From the NCBI RefSeq assembly GCF_025961315.1, contig NZ_JAOQNK010000001.1, positions 2,790,001 to 2,854,000 of the forward strand: a DNA stretch of 64,000 nucleotides. The letters run 5' to 3'. Each line of letters opens with the position of its first letter. The first letter of the stretch is position 1. Under the pieces are notes generated by a model, which saw nothing but the letters and a program-made list of their open reading frames with translations, was not told the DNA's origin and did not search any database. Below are positions 52,694-62,666 of this stretch, in pieces. This DNA is from Sphingobacterium kitahiroshimense. Lineage in GTDB: Bacteria; Bacteroidota; Bacteroidia; Sphingobacteriales; Sphingobacteriaceae. The translations under genes were made by a program, and so were the position numbers.

Positions 52694-55099
52694 ATGATCA
52701 AGAGCTACATTAAAATAGCAATAAGAAACTTAAAGCGAAATATTTCTATTTCATTAATCAATGTATGTGGATTAGCTTTAGGCATTGCGACCTGCTTACT
52801 CATCAGTCTGTATATCACTGATGAACTTAGCTATGATCGTTTTAATAAACAGGCTGACCGCATCGTTCGCGTAGTTTTTAAAGGAAAAGTAAAGGGTGGC
52901 GATATCAAGGAAGCTCATATCATGCCACCTGTTGCTTCAACGATGAAGGCTGAATTATCGGATGTCGAAGAAACGGCTCGCTTACGCATGGGAGGAGTTC
53001 CGCTATTTCAAATAGGCAACCAGGTTTTTCACGATGCCAATTTAGCATATGTTGATGCATCCTTCTTCAAGATATTCACATTACCTTTATTGAAAGGAGA
53101 TCCTTTAACCGCATTAGCGGAGCCGAATACTGCTATTATATCTGAAACGATGGCACGTAAATACTTCAATACCAATGATGTGATCGGGAAAGAACTACCA
53201 ATAAAGGGAAATGGGACAATTCTTAAAATAACGGGTATAATGAAAAATATACCCAAAAACTCTCATTTTAATTTTGATATTTTCACTTCCATCGATGCGC
53301 TTGAAGATGCACGATCTATTTCCTGGATGACTTCGGAATATTATACCTATGCGCTATTAAAAAAAGATGTAACAGTTAAACAAGTGGAGACTAAACTCGC
53401 GACCTTATTTGACAAGCATGTGGGACCTCAGTTTATGGCAGGTTTCGGAATGAGTTATGAAGATTACAAAAAGACCGGGAATAAGATCGGACTTTATCTG
53501 CAGCCTTTAACTGATATCCATCTACACTCTGACTTTGTATATGACCTGAGTCCGTCTGGCAATATCAGATACCTTTATATTTTTGGAGTAATCGGCATCT
53601 TTATGCTCCTGATTGCTACGATCAATTTTATGAACCTATCGACCGCCAGTGGGTCTAAAAGATTTAAAGAAGTTGGCGTAAGAAAAGTATTAGGAGCTGG
53701 AAAACAAAAACTGTTGATTCAATTTTTCACCGAAGGTATTCTGACTACTTATATTGCTTTAGTATTAGCTATAGCTATTGTATTACTTGCACTCCCCTTG
53801 TTTAATCACTTTTCGGGAAAATATTTGGAGATCGGACAGCTTTCCTTCATCACAACAATTCCTTTATTACTTGGATTTGGTTTACTGATCGGTTTATTCT
53901 CCAGTAGTTATCCTGCTCTATACTTATCATCATTTAATCCTATAATGATCTTAAGAAACAGGTTCAACGCCTCTGGAAATGGTCTGGGATTAAGAAGTGG
54001 CCTTGTGGTATTTCAATTTATCGTTTCAGTCGGATTGATATTTAGCACTGTAGTGGTAAGTCGTCAGCTGGACTACATGCGTCATATCAAACTTGGTTAT
54101 GACAAGGAAAATGTTGTCATTATTCAAAGCTGGCCTCTAGGAGCTAACGAAAAAGATTTCGCTGAACGCCTAACTCAGGATAGCCGCGTACTACATGTTT
54201 CACACTCGTCTTATCTTCCTGCGGGAGCTACCTACAATAACAATTTTTTTATCTATCCAAAAGAGAGCCCTAACCAATGGGTAAAAACTCTCCGTTATGA
54301 TGTTGACGAGCAATACATTCCTACCATGGGTATGAAGTTGAAAGAAGGTCGTAATTTTTCAAAAAACTATGGCAATGATAGTCTATCGGTTGTGATCAAC
54401 GAAACTGCTGCCAAAAATCTAGGTTGGAAAGATAATATCATTGGTCGAACATTAACTGATAAGGATAATAAAGTATTGCAGGTGATCGGTGTTGTTGAAG
54501 ATTTTCATTTTAAACCGTTGCATGAAACTATTGCTCCTTTGGTGATGGTATTGAATGATCAGGCAGGAAATCTGATTATCAAAACTAAGGCGACAGACAT
54601 GGAAAAATTACTGGCAACAGTAAAACAGTATTACAATGCATATCCTTCAGATCTTCCCTTTGATTATTCTTTTCTTGATGATCGTTATAATCAGACCTAT
54701 CAGTCGGAACTTAAGACCGGACAATTACTGACTATCTTTGCGTCACTGACCATTTTTGTTGCCTGCCTTGGATTATTGGGATTGGCGATTTTCACCACGC
54801 ATCAACGTAAAAAAGAAATTGGAATCCGAAAAGTAATCGGTGCTTCTGTTCCTGATATTGCGCGTATGTTATCCTTTGAATTTATTCGATTAGTGGTCAT
54901 TGCCATCATTATTGCCTCCCCTATTGCCTGGTGGATGATGCACATGTGGCTGGAAGATTTCGCTTATCGCATCGACATTCAATGGTGGATGTTTGCTATT
55001 ACAGGATTTTTAGCTGTCTTCATTGCGCTATTTACAGTCAGTTCACAAGCAATAAGGGCGGCGGTTGCTAACCCTGTCAATAGTTTAAAAGATGAATAA
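52694..55099 (+). CDS. FtsX/MacB-like ABC permease, paralog 5
   Basis: An 801-residue permease with N-terminus MIKSYIKIAIRNLKRNISIS, classic DELSYDRFNKQ after the first helix, signatures KEVGVRKVLGA (near 325) and KEIGIRKVIGA (near 708), and tail NPVNSLKDE. It lies 46 bp after paralog 4. All expected membrane segments are present and there is no frame disruption. Confidence 0.9.
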   Translation: MIKSYIKIAIRNLKRNISISLINVCGLALGIATCLLISLYITDELSYDRFNKQADRIVRVVFKGKVKGGDIKEAHIMPPVASTMKAELSDVEETARLRMGGVPLFQIGNQVFHDANLAYVDASFFKIFTLPLLKGDPLTALAEPNTAIISETMARKYFNTNDVIGKELPIKGNGTILKITGIMKNIPKNSHFNFDIFTSIDALEDARSISWMTSEYYTYALLKKDVTVKQVETKLATLFDKHVGPQFMAGFGMSYEDYKKTGNKIGLYLQPLTDIHLHSDFVYDLSPSGNIRYLYIFGVIGIFMLLIATINFMNLSTASGSKRFKEVGVRKVLGAGKQKLLIQFFTEGILTTYIALVLAIAIVLLALPLFNHFSGKYLEIGQLSFITTIPLLLGFGLLIGLFSSSYPALYLSSFNPIMILRNRFNASGNGLGLRSGLVVFQFIVSVGLIFSTVVVSRQLDYMRHIKLGYDKENVVIIQSWPLGANEKDFAERLTQDSRVLHVSHSSYLPAGATYNNNFFIYPKESPNQWVKTLRYDVDEQYIPTMGMKLKEGRNFSKNYGNDSLSVVINETAAKNLGWKDNIIGRTLTDKDNKVLQVIGVVEDFHFKPLHETIAPLVMVLNDQAGNLIIKTKATDMEKLLATVKQYYNAYPSDLPFDYSFLDDRYNQTYQSELKTGQLLTIFASLTIFVACLGLLGLAIFTTHQRKKEIGIRKVIGASVPDIARMLSFEFIRLVVIAIIIASPIAWWMMHMWLEDFAYRIDIQWWMFAITGFLAVFIALFTVSSQAIRAAVANPVNSLKDE

Positions 55100-55151
55100 T
55101 ACAATTAAAGCCCACATACTTCAAAAGAAATAAAGACCTAAAATATAAACA

Positions 55152-57557
55152 ATGATCAAGAACTATATAAAAATCGCATGGAGAAATCTTTGGAAAAACA
55201 AGGGTTATTCTTCCATCAACATCGTTGGGTTAGCCATAGGCTTAGCTTGCTGTTTATTAATCGTCTTATATATTCATGATGAATTATCCTATGATAAATA
55301 CCATGTAAATAAAGACCGCATTTATCGTGTTATTAATTCTTTCGAAGACAACGAGAAATTAATCCGAAAAAATGTATGGGGGGTTGCCCCTATAGGTCCA
55401 GCTTTAAAAGCTGATTTCCCAGAAGTGAAGAATGTGGTCCAATTTTCAGGAGTTACCTCCATTTCTTTAAAGAATAAGGAAAAGGTATTCCAGGAAGAGC
55501 GTGTATTTTTTATGGACTCAACGGCATTTGATATTTTTAGCTGGAAAGTACTGGCGGGTAGTCCAACAACTGCTTTGACTGCTCCTTATACTGCTGTTTT
55601 AACCGCAAGCACAGCCAAAAAATATTTTGGGAATGAAAATCCGATTGGGAAAACACTAGAAGGGGGACTTGCCGCCGGACGGGCAGATCCGGGACTATAC
55701 AAAGTCACAGCGGTTATTGAAGATGTTCCTTCCAACTCCCATTTTACATTTGATGCTTTGCTCTCGATGAGTACCTTTAGAAAAGCTTTTACAGATCGTT
55801 TTGAAAGCTGGGGATATGTCGATTTTTATACTTACATACTGGTATCCGATCAATTTAACCTTTCTAATTTTAATAAGAAAATTCCGCAATTTCTCAAAAA
55901 GAATGTTCCTTCTGCAGAGGGCAAGTATAATTTCCAACTCGAACCTATACTGGATGCCTATATGCATTCGTCTGCAGGCAGACAGCCTGGTGTAACGGGG
56001 AGCGTACAGAATCTGTACATATTTGCTATCATAGGTCTATTTATCCTTTTCATCGCCTGTGTAAATTTCATGAATTTGGCTACATCTCGTTCCATGGAGA
56101 GAGCGAAAGAAGTAGGTGTGCGAAAAGCGATTGGCGCGAACCACCGTAATTTGATTCTTCAATTTATGTGTGAGTCGTTAGCTTTAGTTTTTATCGCTGC
56201 ATTACTGGCATTGCTATTGGTTATCGTACTTCTTCCTTCCATGGAGGCCTTTGCAGGGAAACATTTTGCATGGAGCAGTCTATTCAATTTGACAACATTC
56301 AGTATCTTTCTAGGTATCGTGACAATAACCGGTATTGTTGCTGCTAGTTATCCGGCTTTTATTTTAGCGCGTTTTAAACCTATCGAAGTTTTAAAGGGAA
56401 CATTTAAAACTGCTGGTGGAGGGCAATTTTTACGAAAGGGATTAGTAATCTTTCAGTTTGGTTTATCCATTGTACTTATTGCAGGAACCTGTATTGTCTT
56501 TTCACAATTATATCACCTGCAACATACGAATCTTGGTTTTCAGAAAGATCAGATGCTGGTTATCGATTATAATTTTGACGATGGGGTCAACAAGAATTTA
56601 GAAGCAATTAAAAATACGTTTAAGAGAGATAAGGACGTCATAGCGGTATCATCATCGCGCAGTGTTCCGGGTACATTTTTCCCTAATGCGGGCACAGAGA
56701 TAGAGACTAAAGAAGGAAAAATGACGATGTTGGGTCCTGCACTTTTTGAGGTGGATATTGATTTTATCCCGAACATGGGCATTGAAATGGTCGCAGGACG
56801 GGCTTATTCCCGGGATTTTCCTGCCGACACTGCACACTCCATGATAATCAATGAAGCTGCAGCTAAACTTTGGGGCTATAGCAATCCACAGGATATTATT
56901 GGAAAGCGTTTTACGCAATGGGGACAAGAGGGACAGGTTATCGGCGTTGTAAAAGACTTTAACTATATGTCTTTACATAATAAGGTTGAACCACTTGCTT
57001 TGCGATTATCACCGTGGAGCAGCAAATTTATAACGATTAAATTGCAACAAGCGAATCAACCGGAAACTATTGCCCGCATCGAAAAGATCTGGACAGGTCT
57101 AGCTCCCCAGATTCCTTTTAATTATACATTTTTGGATCAGAGTTTTAAACGTCAATATGAAGCAGATTATCGTTTCCAAAGAATTTTCACCACATTTTCA
57201 GGATTTGCAATTTTTATTGCCTGTTTAGGACTCTTGGGGCTTGTGACTTATACCGCTCAACAACGTACCAAAGAAATTGGCATCCGTAAGGTCCTCGGAT
57301 CTAGTGTTTTTGGAATCATACAATTATTATCTCTTGACTTCATCAAACTTGTCATTATTGCTATATGTATTGCCATACCGGTAGCCTATTGGGCAATGGG
57401 TAAGTGGCTCAATAATTTTGCTTATCACATTGATATGCAATGGTGGATGTTTGGTATAGCGGGGGTGAGCGCATTATTCATTGCTTTAGCAACTGTAGGG
57501 TATCAAGCTTTAAAAGCTGCAAAGGCAAATCCTGTTGATAGTTTAAGAGATCAGTAA
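55152..57557 (+). CDS. FtsX/MacB-like ABC permease, paralog 6
   Basis: An 801-residue permease: MIKNYIKIAWRNLWKNKGYS, DELSYDKYH, signatures KEVGVRKAIGA (near 319) and KEIGIRKVLGSS (near 707), tail NPVDSLRDQ. It follows paralog 5 by 52 bp and ends the closely spaced part of the array; the next gap (164 bp) carries a palindrome and promoter-like element. Confidence 0.9.
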   Translation: MIKNYIKIAWRNLWKNKGYSSINIVGLAIGLACCLLIVLYIHDELSYDKYHVNKDRIYRVINSFEDNEKLIRKNVWGVAPIGPALKADFPEVKNVVQFSGVTSISLKNKEKVFQEERVFFMDSTAFDIFSWKVLAGSPTTALTAPYTAVLTASTAKKYFGNENPIGKTLEGGLAAGRADPGLYKVTAVIEDVPSNSHFTFDALLSMSTFRKAFTDRFESWGYVDFYTYILVSDQFNLSNFNKKIPQFLKKNVPSAEGKYNFQLEPILDAYMHSSAGRQPGVTGSVQNLYIFAIIGLFILFIACVNFMNLATSRSMERAKEVGVRKAIGANHRNLILQFMCESLALVFIAALLALLLVIVLLPSMEAFAGKHFAWSSLFNLTTFSIFLGIVTITGIVAASYPAFILARFKPIEVLKGTFKTAGGGQFLRKGLVIFQFGLSIVLIAGTCIVFSQLYHLQHTNLGFQKDQMLVIDYNFDDGVNKNLEAIKNTFKRDKDVIAVSSSRSVPGTFFPNAGTEIETKEGKMTMLGPALFEVDIDFIPNMGIEMVAGRAYSRDFPADTAHSMIINEAAAKLWGYSNPQDIIGKRFTQWGQEGQVIGVVKDFNYMSLHNKVEPLALRLSPWSSKFITIKLQQANQPETIARIEKIWTGLAPQIPFNYTFLDQSFKRQYEADYRFQRIFTTFSGFAIFIACLGLLGLVTYTAQQRTKEIGIRKVLGSSVFGIIQLLSLDFIKLVIIAICIAIPVAYWAMGKWLNNFAYHIDMQWWMFGIAGVSALFIALATVGYQALKAAKANPVDSLRDQ

Positions 57558-57568
57558 TTTAGTATACA

Positions 57569-57605
57569 TGTACGTTTGCGAACGCCAACTGTTCGGAAAC
57601 GTACA
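57569..57605. promoter_or_regulatory. Palindrome sharing half-sites with the activator sites
   Basis: Fifteen-bp arms TGTACGTTTGCGAAC and its complement (one mismatch) around a 7-bp centre. It contains CGAAC and GTTCG, the same half-sites as the elements at 40578 and 40665 but in outward order. It may bind the same sigma-54 activator. Confidence 0.55.
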
Positions 57606-57659
57606 CTTATGCGAGCACACAAAACAATCTAAACACCTATATATAAGACTATTAAAATA

Positions 57660-57676
57660 TTGGCTTAGGGATTGGA
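57660..57676 (+). promoter_or_regulatory. Candidate sigma-54 promoter for paralog 7
   Basis: TTGGCTTAGGGATTGG carries -24 TTGGC and -12 TTGG at exactly the standard spacing. It lies 55 bp after the palindrome and about 45 bp before the ATG. Confidence 0.5.
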
Positions 57677-57721
57677 CTTTAAAATTATAAAAGGAACAAA
57701 ATATAATCAATCAAAACCTTT

Positions 57722-60094
57722 ATGATTTTTAAATATATTAAAACTGCCTGGCGTAATCTAAAAAAAAGCAAGTTTTACACCGCAATCAATATTTTAGGAC
57801 TTTCGATCAGTATTGCTACAGCAATCTTGATCTTATTATGGGTACAGGACGAAATCAGTTTTGATCGTTTCCATAAAGATTATAAACAGATATATAATGT
57901 CCATAACATCTGGAAAGATGGCGATAAGGAACAAATTTCCAATAGTACACCTGGTCCGGTCGGATTTTATGCAAAAGATGTTCCTGCCATTGAATCTTCG
58001 GTTAGGATAGTAGGAGAAGATTCCGGAGTCATTAGCTTAAAGGGTCAAAAAGATGTCTACACTGGAATTGCTATAGCCTATGCTGACAGTACATTTTTCA
58101 AATTCTTTTCTTTTCCACTACTTCAATCCAGTAAGCCTAATATTCTGACTTCTCTAGATGAAGTGACGATTAGCGAAACGCTGAATAAAAAACTTTTTAA
58201 TGGTCAGGATGCAATTGGAAAAACACTACTATTGGGGAAAACTCCTTTCCTAGTGACAGGTATATTTCAAGATATGCCACAAAATTCATCTTTAAAATAC
58301 GATATTATCTTTCCAATGAGCTTTCTTGCAAAATCATTTACTGAAAATGGAGGAAATGGTGTCTGGAAAACAATTGATGAGGATCTGGGTAATTATTATT
58401 TTGACACCTACATAAAATTACGTTCCGAATCAAACCCTGATCAGGCAATTGCTCAAATTAATAACAGCTTCATCAAGGCTCGTAATGGAAATACAAAAAC
58501 TACTTTTAAACTTGGATCACTAGCTGATAAACATTTAATCGCTCCTGATGGAAATAAATCGGCCTTGCGTATGGTGCAGATATTTGGTGCAGTAGCTTTA
58601 CTCCTACTTTTTATTGGCGCTATCAACTATGTTAATCTTGCTACAGCTCGGGCTATGGACCGTGCTAAGGAGGTAAGCATCCGAAAAATTGTAGGCGCTA
58701 GCCGCAAGCAACTGTTTTTTCAGTTTATGGCCGAAACCTTCCTAACATTTACCTTAGCAACTTTTACTGCAGGTATCTGGGTGATGCTATCATTCTCCGC
58801 ATATAACAGTATTTCGGGTAAATCAATGGTATTTGACCTGCAAAATCCAGCGTTGTGGCTTTTAATTGGATCTGCATTGTTACTTACTGTTTTATTGTCC
58901 AGTATATATCCTTCCATACAACTGTCATCTTTTAAGCCAATTGCAGCACTGAAAGGCAAATCATCCAAACCCACAAATAGTATCTTCCGAAAAGGCCTGG
59001 TTGTATTTCAATATGCGACATCCATCATTCTAATTATCTGCACCCTAGTTATTCAAAAACAGATGAAATACATCCGTAATTATAACTTAGGATATGATAC
59101 CTCGTATATTTTTACAGTCTCACTTAATGAAGGCTCTATAGAAAATAAATCTACAGTAGAAACTAAATTGGCAGAAGATCCCGCTATCACTGCATACTCC
59201 ATCAATGGTGTTTATGATCCTATGAGCTATGGTAATTCTACCGGGGATATCGATTGGCCAAATCGTCCAAAAGATTACACACTCATTGTTGGACGCGCTA
59301 CGATTGATAAAAATTTCATTCCTTTAATGGGTATGAAATTCGTAGAGGGCGGTAACATCAAAGGCACTCCAGCAGACTCTTCAAGTTATATCATCAATGA
59401 AACCATGGCCAAACAAATGGGACTGAAAAAACCATTTGTTGGCGCGCAAATGTCATTGCATGAAGTCCCCGGAACGGTGGTTGGTGTCATCAAGGATTTT
59501 AACTTCAATAATCTTAAAAAACCGATTGGTGCTATGGTATATTGGACACATCGCTTCTCAGGCACCTTATATGTTAAAACGACTGCTTCAAATGCTCAAA
59601 AAGCAATTGAGAAAGTAAAAACGATTTACAATAGCTATCCTTCGGAAAGGCCATTCGAATACACATTTTTGGACAGTAAAATTGATAAGATGTATAAATC
59701 GGACTTACGTACAGGATTGCTTTTCAACATCTTTGCTTCGATTGCTATTTTCGTTTCTTCTCTTGGTCTCTTAGCTTTGGCTACCAATGCGGCACAAACT
59801 AAAGTAAAAGAAATCGGAATCCGCAAAGTCTTAGGTGCTAGCATACCACAAATTGTTCAGTTATTAGGAAAAGAGTTTGTGAGCTTACTCATCATCGCTA
59901 TTTTAATTGCAAGTCCCCTTGCCTGGTATTTTGCAAATGAATGGCTGGCTAATTTCAGTTTTAAAACAGAATTGAATGTTTGGATATTTTTAATCGGCGC
60001 TAGTATAGCGCTATTAATTGCAGGGCTGACCATTAGTTATCAAGCCATTCGTGCGGCAAAAGTAAATGTGATCAATAGCCTACGAGATGAATAA
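57722..60094 (+). CDS. FtsX/MacB-like ABC permease, paralog 7
   Basis: A 790-residue permease (MIFKYIKTAWRNLKKSKFYT; DEISFDRFHKDYK). Signatures are KEVSIRKIVGA (near 316) and KEIGIRKVLGA (near 696); the tail NVINSLRDE has lost the usual NP. It appears to be its own transcription unit: a palindrome and sigma-54-like promoter lie upstream, and a terminator-like hairpin lies 47 bp downstream. Confidence 0.9.
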   Translation: MIFKYIKTAWRNLKKSKFYTAINILGLSISIATAILILLWVQDEISFDRFHKDYKQIYNVHNIWKDGDKEQISNSTPGPVGFYAKDVPAIESSVRIVGEDSGVISLKGQKDVYTGIAIAYADSTFFKFFSFPLLQSSKPNILTSLDEVTISETLNKKLFNGQDAIGKTLLLGKTPFLVTGIFQDMPQNSSLKYDIIFPMSFLAKSFTENGGNGVWKTIDEDLGNYYFDTYIKLRSESNPDQAIAQINNSFIKARNGNTKTTFKLGSLADKHLIAPDGNKSALRMVQIFGAVALLLLFIGAINYVNLATARAMDRAKEVSIRKIVGASRKQLFFQFMAETFLTFTLATFTAGIWVMLSFSAYNSISGKSMVFDLQNPALWLLIGSALLLTVLLSSIYPSIQLSSFKPIAALKGKSSKPTNSIFRKGLVVFQYATSIILIICTLVIQKQMKYIRNYNLGYDTSYIFTVSLNEGSIENKSTVETKLAEDPAITAYSINGVYDPMSYGNSTGDIDWPNRPKDYTLIVGRATIDKNFIPLMGMKFVEGGNIKGTPADSSSYIINETMAKQMGLKKPFVGAQMSLHEVPGTVVGVIKDFNFNNLKKPIGAMVYWTHRFSGTLYVKTTASNAQKAIEKVKTIYNSYPSERPFEYTFLDSKIDKMYKSDLRTGLLFNIFASIAIFVSSLGLLALATNAAQTKVKEIGIRKVLGASIPQIVQLLGKEFVSLLIIAILIASPLAWYFANEWLANFSFKTELNVWIFLIGASIALLIAGLTISYQAIRAAKVNVINSLRDE

Positions 60095-60141
60095 TTAACA
60101 TACGTGTTTTTATAAGTTAAGTATTAAGTGTGAAAATGAAG

Positions 60142-60170
60142 GTCGTCGGTTTTTGAAATCGACGGCTTTC
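60142..60170 (+). terminator. Terminator-like hairpin after paralog 7
   Basis: An 11-bp stem (two G-U pairs) GTCGTCGGTTT/AAATCGACGGC with a 3-base loop, then TTTC. It closes the paralog 7 unit in the 136-bp gap before paralog 8. Confidence 0.65.
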
Positions 60171-60230
60171 TATGTTAACGAAAAAAGTATGGTGACCAAT
60201 TAAATCTAACTACTGGCAATCAACTCAATC

Positions 60231-62612
60231 ATGATAAAGAATTATATAAAAATCGCATGGCGAAGTATTTTCGCTAATAAATTCTATACAGGCATTAATA
60301 TTTTAGGATTGTCGGCTGGATTAGTCGTTGGGATATTCCTCCTACTTTGGATTCAAGATGAGCTATCTTTTGACAGATTCCATAAAAATGAGCGGAGTAT
60401 CTATAAAATTGGTATTGAAGGTGGAACTGGAATAACTAAAAAAATATTTGAGAATATCATTGCTCCCGTTGGTACTTTTGCAAAGAAAGAGATTCCGGAA
60501 GTTAAAGATGCCGTTCGTATCCTCAAAATTGGAGATGGTCCCATCAAATATAAAGAGAAAATATTTATCGAGAAAAGCTTTGCTTTTGTAGATCCGAGCT
60601 ATTTTTCTGTATTTAATTTTCCTTTGGTTCAAGGCAATCAAAAGTTACCTTTTCCAGACAACAATTCGATTGTCATCACAGCCAGTACTGCCCAACGCTA
60701 TTTTGGAAATGAAGATCCCATTGGTAAAACGGTCACCATAGGTCTAGATGAACTTTGTGTGGTATCGGGTGTTATCGCAGACTATCCCGAAAATTCAAGT
60801 TTACAATTGCAGGTACTTCTTCCCCTTTCTAGGTTTAATGAGCAGGCGTACGTAAAAAATAAAACCACTTATGACAACAAAACATATTTGTCATCCATGG
60901 ATATGGATTGGTCCAGTTTTTCATTTGAAACTTATCTACTGCTAACTCCCCAAGCGAACCTCACTGCTTTAACTAAAAAGTTACAACAGATACATGAACG
61001 CAATAAACCTGAAGATACACCTGTACCTTACGTAGCACAACCACTATCTAAAGTTCACTTATACCACATGGATGGTAGCGATGGAGGAATCGGCGCTGTA
61101 CATATTTTTATGGGAGTAGCCCTGATGATTATAGCAATAGCGAGTATTAATTATATTAATCTTTCGACTGCACGTTCTTTAAATCGGGCCAAAGAAGTCG
61201 GAATTCGAAAAATTATTGGGGCTGGCAAAAGGGAACTTTTCTTTCAGTTTATCATAGAAACTACATTATTGTTTCTTTTTGCAGTAACCATTGCGATAAC
61301 GGTCGTTTTTATTTTTCTCCCTTCTTTTAATAACTTCTCTGGAAAACAAATAGCATTGGATCTCGCCAGTATTAATTTATGGGTCTACATTTTCATCTTA
61401 CTGATTGGAACACTTCTCTTAGTGAGCATCTATCCAGCATTACTGCTATCAACTTTTGATCCTATCAAAGTCCTAAAAGGTAATCTGGGAATGAAAAAAT
61501 CTAGTTCCAGAAAAGTATTGGTTGTATTGCAGTTTACGGTTTCTATTGTTTTGATAACCATGACAATTGTCATTGGTCGTCAATTAGAGTTTATCCGCGA
61601 CAAAAATCTTGGCTACGAAAAAACCCATATTTTCGCGGTTCCTATGGGATCAAAAATAGGCGAACATTTTGATGCCATCAGAAATGAACTGATAAAAAGC
61701 GAAGGAATAAATGATGTAATCCGACTGGGGCGTGATATGATACACGGCGGTGATGCTACTGGAGATAACGATTGGGAAGGAAAACCTGCAAAGTCAAATC
61801 TCTGGTTTAATATCACGCATTCAGATCAACATACGCTCGATTTCTTTAAGATAAAACTAGTAGAAGGACGAAACTTTACGGGCTCATTAGCGGACTCTAC
61901 TCATTTTATTCTAAATGAAACGGCTGTTAGAGAGATGGGGTTAAAAAATCCTATTGGCACCCGTTTGAGAATCCGAACTGTACCTGGAACTATTATTGGT
62001 GTCGTGAAAGATTTTAATTACGCTAGTGTACGTCAGAAGATTGAACCTATCGTTTTTAAGTTTAATCCAAAAAATTCTCGACAGCTTTATATAAAAACGA
62101 ATGAAAATAAAACTGTTGATGCTATAGGCGCTATGGAAAAAATTTGGAAGCAATACTATAATGATATGCCTTTCACTTATAATTTCCTGGATGAAAGCTA
62201 TCAAAAACTATACACAAGTGAACAAAAACAGGGTACCATATTTAACTTCTTTGCTGTCATAACCATCTTAATATCTTGTTTAGGTCTTTTAGGTTTATGT
62301 ACATACACCGCACAAGTAAAAACAAAGGAAATTGGGATTAGAAAGGTGCTAGGTGCGACGGTTTTCCACATTATACAAATGCTGAATCGGGAGTTTTTCA
62401 TCTTAGTCATTATTGCGAATATTATTGCGATTCCTCTTGCTTTATATTTCGCAAATGACTGGCTTCAGGGGTTTGCCTTTAGAACTAATTTACCTATATC
62501 TATATTTTTATTTTCCGGTATTCTCACATTGTTCATCACGGCACTTACAGTTAGTTTTCAATCCATTAAGGCTGCAATTATCAATCCTGCAAATAGTTTA
62601 AGAGACGAATAG
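60231..62612 (+). CDS. FtsX/MacB-like ABC permease, paralog 8
   Basis: A 793-residue permease (MIKNYIKIAWRSIFANKFYT; DELSFDRFHKNER). Signatures are KEVGIRKIIGA (near 321) and KEIGIRKVLGA (near 700), tail NPANSLRDE. Its sequence around the second periplasmic domain (GDNDWEGKPAKSN, VEGRNFTGSLADS) resembles paralog 7 (GDIDWPNRPKD), suggesting these two are the closest pair in the array. Confidence 0.9.
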   Translation: MIKNYIKIAWRSIFANKFYTGINILGLSAGLVVGIFLLLWIQDELSFDRFHKNERSIYKIGIEGGTGITKKIFENIIAPVGTFAKKEIPEVKDAVRILKIGDGPIKYKEKIFIEKSFAFVDPSYFSVFNFPLVQGNQKLPFPDNNSIVITASTAQRYFGNEDPIGKTVTIGLDELCVVSGVIADYPENSSLQLQVLLPLSRFNEQAYVKNKTTYDNKTYLSSMDMDWSSFSFETYLLLTPQANLTALTKKLQQIHERNKPEDTPVPYVAQPLSKVHLYHMDGSDGGIGAVHIFMGVALMIIAIASINYINLSTARSLNRAKEVGIRKIIGAGKRELFFQFIIETTLLFLFAVTIAITVVFIFLPSFNNFSGKQIALDLASINLWVYIFILLIGTLLLVSIYPALLLSTFDPIKVLKGNLGMKKSSSRKVLVVLQFTVSIVLITMTIVIGRQLEFIRDKNLGYEKTHIFAVPMGSKIGEHFDAIRNELIKSEGINDVIRLGRDMIHGGDATGDNDWEGKPAKSNLWFNITHSDQHTLDFFKIKLVEGRNFTGSLADSTHFILNETAVREMGLKNPIGTRLRIRTVPGTIIGVVKDFNYASVRQKIEPIVFKFNPKNSRQLYIKTNENKTVDAIGAMEKIWKQYYNDMPFTYNFLDESYQKLYTSEQKQGTIFNFFAVITILISCLGLLGLCTYTAQVKTKEIGIRKVLGATVFHIIQMLNREFFILVIIANIIAIPLALYFANDWLQGFAFRTNLPISIFLFSGILTLFITALTVSFQSIKAAIINPANSLRDE

Positions 62613-62666
62613 TTACGACCTTTTCATATAAAAGAGATTGCTAAATAAAATAATTGATTCAAAATC

